Part shown: positions 4,901 through 8,043 of the stretch, piece by piece
Numbering within the stretch: position 1 is the stretch's first letter
Layout of the letters: every line of letters begins with the position of its first letter
Source: Rhodoferax sp.
GTDB lineage: Bacteria > Pseudomonadota > Gammaproteobacteria > Burkholderiales > Burkholderiaceae_C
Assembly: GCA_029865675.1 (NCBI GenBank)
Contig: JARXAU010000157.1
Coordinates: forward strand, 1 to 8,043
Direction of reading: 5' to 3'
Length of the DNA: 8,043 nucleotides
The notes under the pieces: model-generated
The model's database searches: none
What the model was told of the DNA's origin: nothing
What the model saw: the letters and a program-made list of their open reading frames with translations, nothing else
Translations under genes and position numbers: made by a program

Positions 4901-7472
4901 AAAAGTAGGCGAAATTTTTTATAACGTCACCCTCGATACGAGGGAGATGATCGAGGGGCAGCGCAAGATTGATCGGGAGTTGAAAAACACTACCGGCAGC
5001 TTGGATGGGCTATCCACCAAGTTGACCGCAACGGCAGCGGCAGTTGCCGTTCTGGCCGCTGGTTTTGCTGCCGTGAAACTTGCAAAGCTGGCCGACGAGT
5101 TCCGCTTGCTGGGTGCCCGCATCGAGGTTGCAGCGGGAAGCATTGACTCCGGTTCCGCAGCATTCGCGGACCTTGTAAAGATCAGCCGCGAAACACAGTC
5201 GAGCCTTGCGGGCAACATTGAGGTTTTCGCCCGCCTGAATCAGTCCATCTTACAGATGGGGGGAACCCAGCAAGATACCCTCCGACTCACCGAACTACTG
5301 GCAAAGGCAATCAAGGTTTCTGGGGCAAATGCAGTGGAGGCTAAATCGGCCATGCTGCAATTCGGCCAAGCGCTTGGCTCCGGCAAGTTGGCCGGGGATG
5401 AGCTTCGCTCGTTGCTGGAAAATGCACCCTACCTGATGCGCCAACTCGCAGACGGAATCGGCGTTCCGGTGGGTGCGCTGAAGCAATTGGGCGAAGAGGG
5501 AAAACTCACCGCAGACGTAGTGACAAATGCCCTGAGCAAAGCTGCCGCACAAATTGATGAGGATTTCAAGAAGTTCCCCCAAACAATCGAATCTGCAATG
5601 GTGGTTGCACAGGATGCCGCTGCAATGGCTATCCTGAAGTTTGACGAACTCACCGGAACTAGTGCCGCACTCACTGGCGTGACAAAAGGCCTTGGTGATG
5701 TTTTCACCGAACTTGGCAAGCAGATCGGCGCGGCTAATGACCAAGCCGGGAACCTTGGCCGGAATGAATCTGTTGCCAACTGGGCAAAGCTCACCAGAAC
5801 AGAGTTCTCTTACCTGATCGACGTTGCTGATGTGGTGTGGCAGACCTTGAGCGTCTTGGGTCGCAATGTTGCATTTGTGTTTGACGGCATCGGCAAGGAA
5901 ATTGGCGGCATTGGCGCGCAGGTCGCAGCCGTGCTGCGCGGCGACTTCGCGGGCGCTCGGGCCATCGGTGACGCTATGAAGGCCGATTCGGAGGCCCGCC
6001 GCAAAGCCCTTGATGAAGCCGACGCCAAGACCTTGAACAGGGCCAAGACCTTCGGCAAGCAGATGCGGGAGGCATGGGACCAAGGCGCAGGCGCTGGCCG
6101 TGGCTCAGTCAATCCAACGGCGGCACCATCGCAGCTCAAAGCGCCTGCTGCGACTGGAGACAAGAAAAATCAAGGGGCGGCTGGCCCCAAGTTTGACCAG
6201 CAAGCGTATTTATCAGACCTACGCAAAGCGCAAGCATCCGAAATCGGCGTCATCAATGAGACAGAGGCAGAAAAGCTGCGCATTGCCAAGCGTAATTTGG
6301 CAGAGAAAAAGATTACTGAGGCTCAGTATGCCGAGGCCGTCAAGTTGATACAGACAGCCGCCGAAGATGACCGCGTGGAACTCATGCGCAAGACGCAGGA
6401 GAAGATTGACAAGGACCGCGAAGAATCTGACAAAAAAGAGCAAGACGCGATTAAGAAGAAAAAAGAGCTTCAAAAAGAGGCGATCGACTACGCTGCAACC
6501 CTGACCAAGGCTGTGAACCCCATCGACGCACTGCGTCAGGAGTACCAAGCCAAGCTGGAAATTGTCACTCAGTACGAGCAGATGATGGCGCAGGCCGGTG
6601 TAGATGCCACTGCGCAAGGCCAGCTCACGCGCACCCAGATCACAAACGAGTACGAGCTGCAACGGCGAGCACTGGCAGAGCAGTCTTACCGCTCACAGGG
6701 CGAGGCTCAGGCGTTCCTTTTGGACTCACTGCAAAGCCTATCCAGCACAGCCACATCGTCTATTGTTGGACTGCTAGACGGCACCACGACTGCACAGGGT
6801 GCTATGCGGGCGCTCGGGCAGACCATCACCAACGAGGCGATTGGCGCTCTGGTGCAGATGGGTGTGCAGCAGATCAAGAACGCGCTGATTAGCGACAGCA
6901 TCAAGGCGGCTGACGCTGCAAAAAGCGCGGCAATGGGGGCTGTTTACGCTGCGAGTGTGAGTGCGCAGGTCACGGGTATGGCGGCTATGGCTGCTCAAAA
7001 CGCCTTTGCTGCGACGGCGGCAATTCCAATCATCGGGCCGGGACTCGCTCCAGCAGCAGCGGCGGCAGCGGGCGCAACTGCATCGGCGCTTGGCGCTCCA
7101 GCTATCGCAACGGCACCAATCGCAGGCGCTCGCCAGTACGGCGGGCCGGTGAGTAGCGGCAGCATGTACCGAGTGAACGAAACCGGCGCTCCCGAAATGT
7201 TCACGGCGGGCAACGGCAGTCAATACATGCTCCCCACGGCCAGCGGCAAGGTGACAGCAGCCGACAAGGTGGGCGGCGGGGCTATGAAACTGACGATCAT
7301 CAACAACACCAGCGCAGCTATTGGCAGCGTGACCGAGCGCGATATGGGCAACGGTGAACGGGCGCTCATCATCAGTGAAGCCGTGCAGATGGTTGCCGCG
7401 CAGATGGGCGACCCCAACAGCAAGGTTAGTCGCTCCATGTCGCGTAACTTCAGCACTCAAAGGAGCCGTTAA
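4893..7472 (+). CDS. Tail tape measure protein
   Basis: The 859-residue protein sets tail length and is later ejected. Residues 45-65 are hydrophobic and Ala-rich. Residues about 68-255 match the classic tape-measure N-terminal domain (TIGR02675-like), with NIEVFARLNQSI near 108, FGQALGSGKLAGDELRSLLE near 157-176 and NAPYLMRQLADGIGVPVGAL near 177-196. A Gly/Ala/Pro linker lies at about 398-432. Residues about 440-600 are charged and helical with a Lys/Glu-rich coiled coil at 498-530. Residues about 680-745 are Ala-rich and hydrophobic. QYGGPVSSGSMYRVNETG at 749-766 is a common tape-measure C-terminal motif. No peptidase or transglycosylase motif is seen. At about 1.5 angstrom per residue the length implies a tail near 130 nm before any processing. 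The gene overlaps the chaperone gene by eight bases, and its stop overlaps the next start (TAATG). Confidence 0.92.
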   Translation: MAEKVGEIFYNVTLDTREMIEGQRKIDRELKNTTGSLDGLSTKLTATAAAVAVLAAGFAAVKLAKLADEFRLLGARIEVAAGSIDSGSAAFADLVKISRETQSSLAGNIEVFARLNQSILQMGGTQQDTLRLTELLAKAIKVSGANAVEAKSAMLQFGQALGSGKLAGDELRSLLENAPYLMRQLADGIGVPVGALKQLGEEGKLTADVVTNALSKAAAQIDEDFKKFPQTIESAMVVAQDAAAMAILKFDELTGTSAALTGVTKGLGDVFTELGKQIGAANDQAGNLGRNESVANWAKLTRTEFSYLIDVADVVWQTLSVLGRNVAFVFDGIGKEIGGIGAQVAAVLRGDFAGARAIGDAMKADSEARRKALDEADAKTLNRAKTFGKQMREAWDQGAGAGRGSVNPTAAPSQLKAPAATGDKKNQGAAGPKFDQQAYLSDLRKAQASEIGVINETEAEKLRIAKRNLAEKKITEAQYAEAVKLIQTAAEDDRVELMRKTQEKIDKDREESDKKEQDAIKKKKELQKEAIDYAATLTKAVNPIDALRQEYQAKLEIVTQYEQMMAQAGVDATAQGQLTRTQITNEYELQRRALAEQSYRSQGEAQAFLLDSLQSLSSTATSSIVGLLDGTTTAQGAMRALGQTITNEAIGALVQMGVQQIKNALISDSIKAADAAKSAAMGAVYAASVSAQVTGMAAMAAQNAFAATAAIPIIGPGLAPAAAAAAGATASALGAPAIATAPIAGARQYGGPVSSGSMYRVNETGAPEMFTAGNGSQYMLPTASGKVTAADKVGGGAMKLTIINNTSAAIGSVTERDMGNGERALIISEAVQMVAAQMGDPNSKVSRSMSRNFSTQRSR

Positions 7473-7960
7473 TGCCTACATTGCCCAGCGGCCTAGACCC
7501 AATCGCCTCGGCCTACTCATTCAGCGGCCCTTCTGGTGCCATGCGCACAGAGGTTGCAGGCGGTGCGCCGCGCTATGGCCTCGACTATGACAGGGGAGTG
7601 CAGTCGTTCAATATCACGATGATTCTGAGTCCTGACCGGATGACAACGTGGACGCTGTTTTATCACCACGTCATTCAAAAAGGCACCATCAGTTTCACGA
7701 TGGACCTAGATTCGGGCATGGGCTACATGCCGCACACATGCAACATCGTGCCAGGCTCCTACAGCGTGAACCGTGTGGGCAAGGGCTGGTACAGCATCTC
7801 GCTTGTGGTGGAGGCAGAGGCCAGCGTCTATTCGATCAGCCGTGAAGATGCGGTCAACTATGTGGAAGTGACCGAGCTATTGCAGCCAGACCCCGGCGCT
7901 ACGCTTGACGCAATAGAGCGCTTTGCCACGGTTGACAGTAACGTGCTGGGGGGTGCATGA
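7472..7960 (+). CDS. Small minor tail / distal-tail-like protein
   Basis: The 162-residue protein is beta-rich with aromatic and Met-rich strands: RGVQSFNITMILSPDRMTTW near residues 41-60, FYHHVIQKGTISFTMDLDSG near 63-82, and an IVPGSYSVNRVGKGWYSISL stretch near 92-111. This arrangement resembles the N-terminal domain of small tail proteins made just after the tape measure (lambda gpM or Dit-like), which form the hub between tube and tip. The identity of the exact family is not certain. Ribosome binding site AAAGGAG at 7459-7465 lies six bases before the ATG, which overlaps the tape measure stop. Its own stop overlaps the next start (ATGA at 7957-7960). No signal peptide or enzymatic motif is present. 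Confidence 0.68.
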   Translation: MPTLPSGLDPIASAYSFSGPSGAMRTEVAGGAPRYGLDYDRGVQSFNITMILSPDRMTTWTLFYHHVIQKGTISFTMDLDSGMGYMPHTCNIVPGSYSVNRVGKGWYSISLVVEAEASVYSISREDAVNYVEVTELLQPDPGATLDAIERFATVDSNVLGGA

Positions 7961-8043
7961 GCCTTGACCTAGAGCAGCGCCTGAAGGTGTTTTTTGCATC
8001 GGCCCCGCAGGCTGTCCGCGCCATCCAGACCATTGAAGTGTCG
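7957..8043 (+). CDS. Start of a tail-tip gene, possibly DUF1833-like (partial)
   Basis: A frame opens at the ATG overlapping the previous stop and stays open for 29 residues to the right edge. It begins MSLDLEQRLKVFFASAPQAV and continues through RAIQTIEVS. A run of six G at 7948-7953 precedes the start by three bases and could act as a rough ribosome binding site. The helix with ASAP followed by a strand entering IEVS resembles the opening of DUF1833 minor tail proteins, which often follow the small post-tape-measure gene. Only the first helix and strand are visible, so the family is a guess; that it is a real coupled gene is more secure. Confidence 0.5.
   Translation, partial: MSLDLEQRLKVFFASAPQAVRAIQTIEVS

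Noticed and set aside
4914..4924. Run of six T then A as a -1 frameshift site at the start of the tape measure gene
   Set aside because: It lies after the chaperone stop, and slipping from the tape measure frame leads at once to a TAA at 4922-4924.
5295..6083. 262-residue open frame on the - strand within the tape measure gene
   Set aside because: It lies wholly antisense to the conserved N-terminal tape measure domain and has a Cys/His/Leu-rich composition typical of shadows.
6432..6465. Two A6-G runs in the tape measure gene (6432-6438 and 6459-6465) as slippery sites
   Set aside because: In the tape measure frame they read AAA AAA GAG, not A AAA AAG, so they are out of phase for tandem -1 slippage. 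They encode the Lys-rich coiled coil.
6774..7460. 228-residue open frame on the - strand within the 3' part of the tape measure gene
   Set aside because: His/Arg/Cys-rich composition, antisense to a clear tape measure C-terminus, and no domain visible.
1..8043. tRNA genes, CRISPR arrays, insertion sequences or attachment sites
   Set aside because: No cloverleaf, spaced repeat array, transposase or terminal inverted repeats were seen by eye; the window is almost fully occupied by coding sequence.

Overview
The window is a slice of the late structural region of a tailed phage or prophage with a long, non-contractile (siphovirus-like) tail. Every supported gene lies on the + strand, and most are packed end to end with overlapping stop and start codons. 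The moderately high GC content, the GCC/GGC-rich codon use and the protein style suggest a betaproteobacterial host, possibly a member of the Comamonadaceae or Burkholderiales. That host guess is inference. No integrase, lysis gene, tRNA, CRISPR array or insertion sequence is visible, so the window cannot say whether this is a free phage or an integrated prophage.

Layout: (1) 2-199 is the 3' end of an unidentified upstream gene. (2) 215-1966 encodes a 583-residue protein with a phage-type beta-rich N-terminal module, an SGNH/GDSL-hydrolase-like core and a beta-sandwich-like C-terminal part. (3) 1986-2372 is a small protein with a perfect Nudix box. (4) A strong intrinsic terminator at 2401-2427 closes this accessory pair. 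(5) 2449-3532 holds three coupled neck genes: a head-closure-like protein, an HK97 gp10-like protein and a tail-terminator-like protein. (6) 3545-3997 is the major tail tube protein, followed at 4008-4352 by a small beta-rich, decoration-like protein; both have strong ribosome binding sites. (7) 4352-4900 is a DUF6246-like tail assembly chaperone. (8) 4893-7472 is the tape measure protein. (9) 7472-7960 is a small distal or minor tail protein, and 7957-8043 is the start of the next tail-tip gene.

From 2449 onward the order is the standard assembly line: close the filled head, attach and terminate the tail, polymerise the tube around the tape measure with chaperone help, then build the tip. 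The unusual part is the SGNH-Nudix pair placed before the neck genes and closed by a terminator. It looks like a moron-type cassette. The SGNH protein may be a head-fibre or virion-surface enzyme acting on acylated host polysaccharide, and the Nudix protein a cytoplasmic nucleotide pyrophosphatase. These roles are inferred and not proven by the sequence. I found nothing that clearly amounts to a wholly new system; the accessory pair is the best candidate for a second look.
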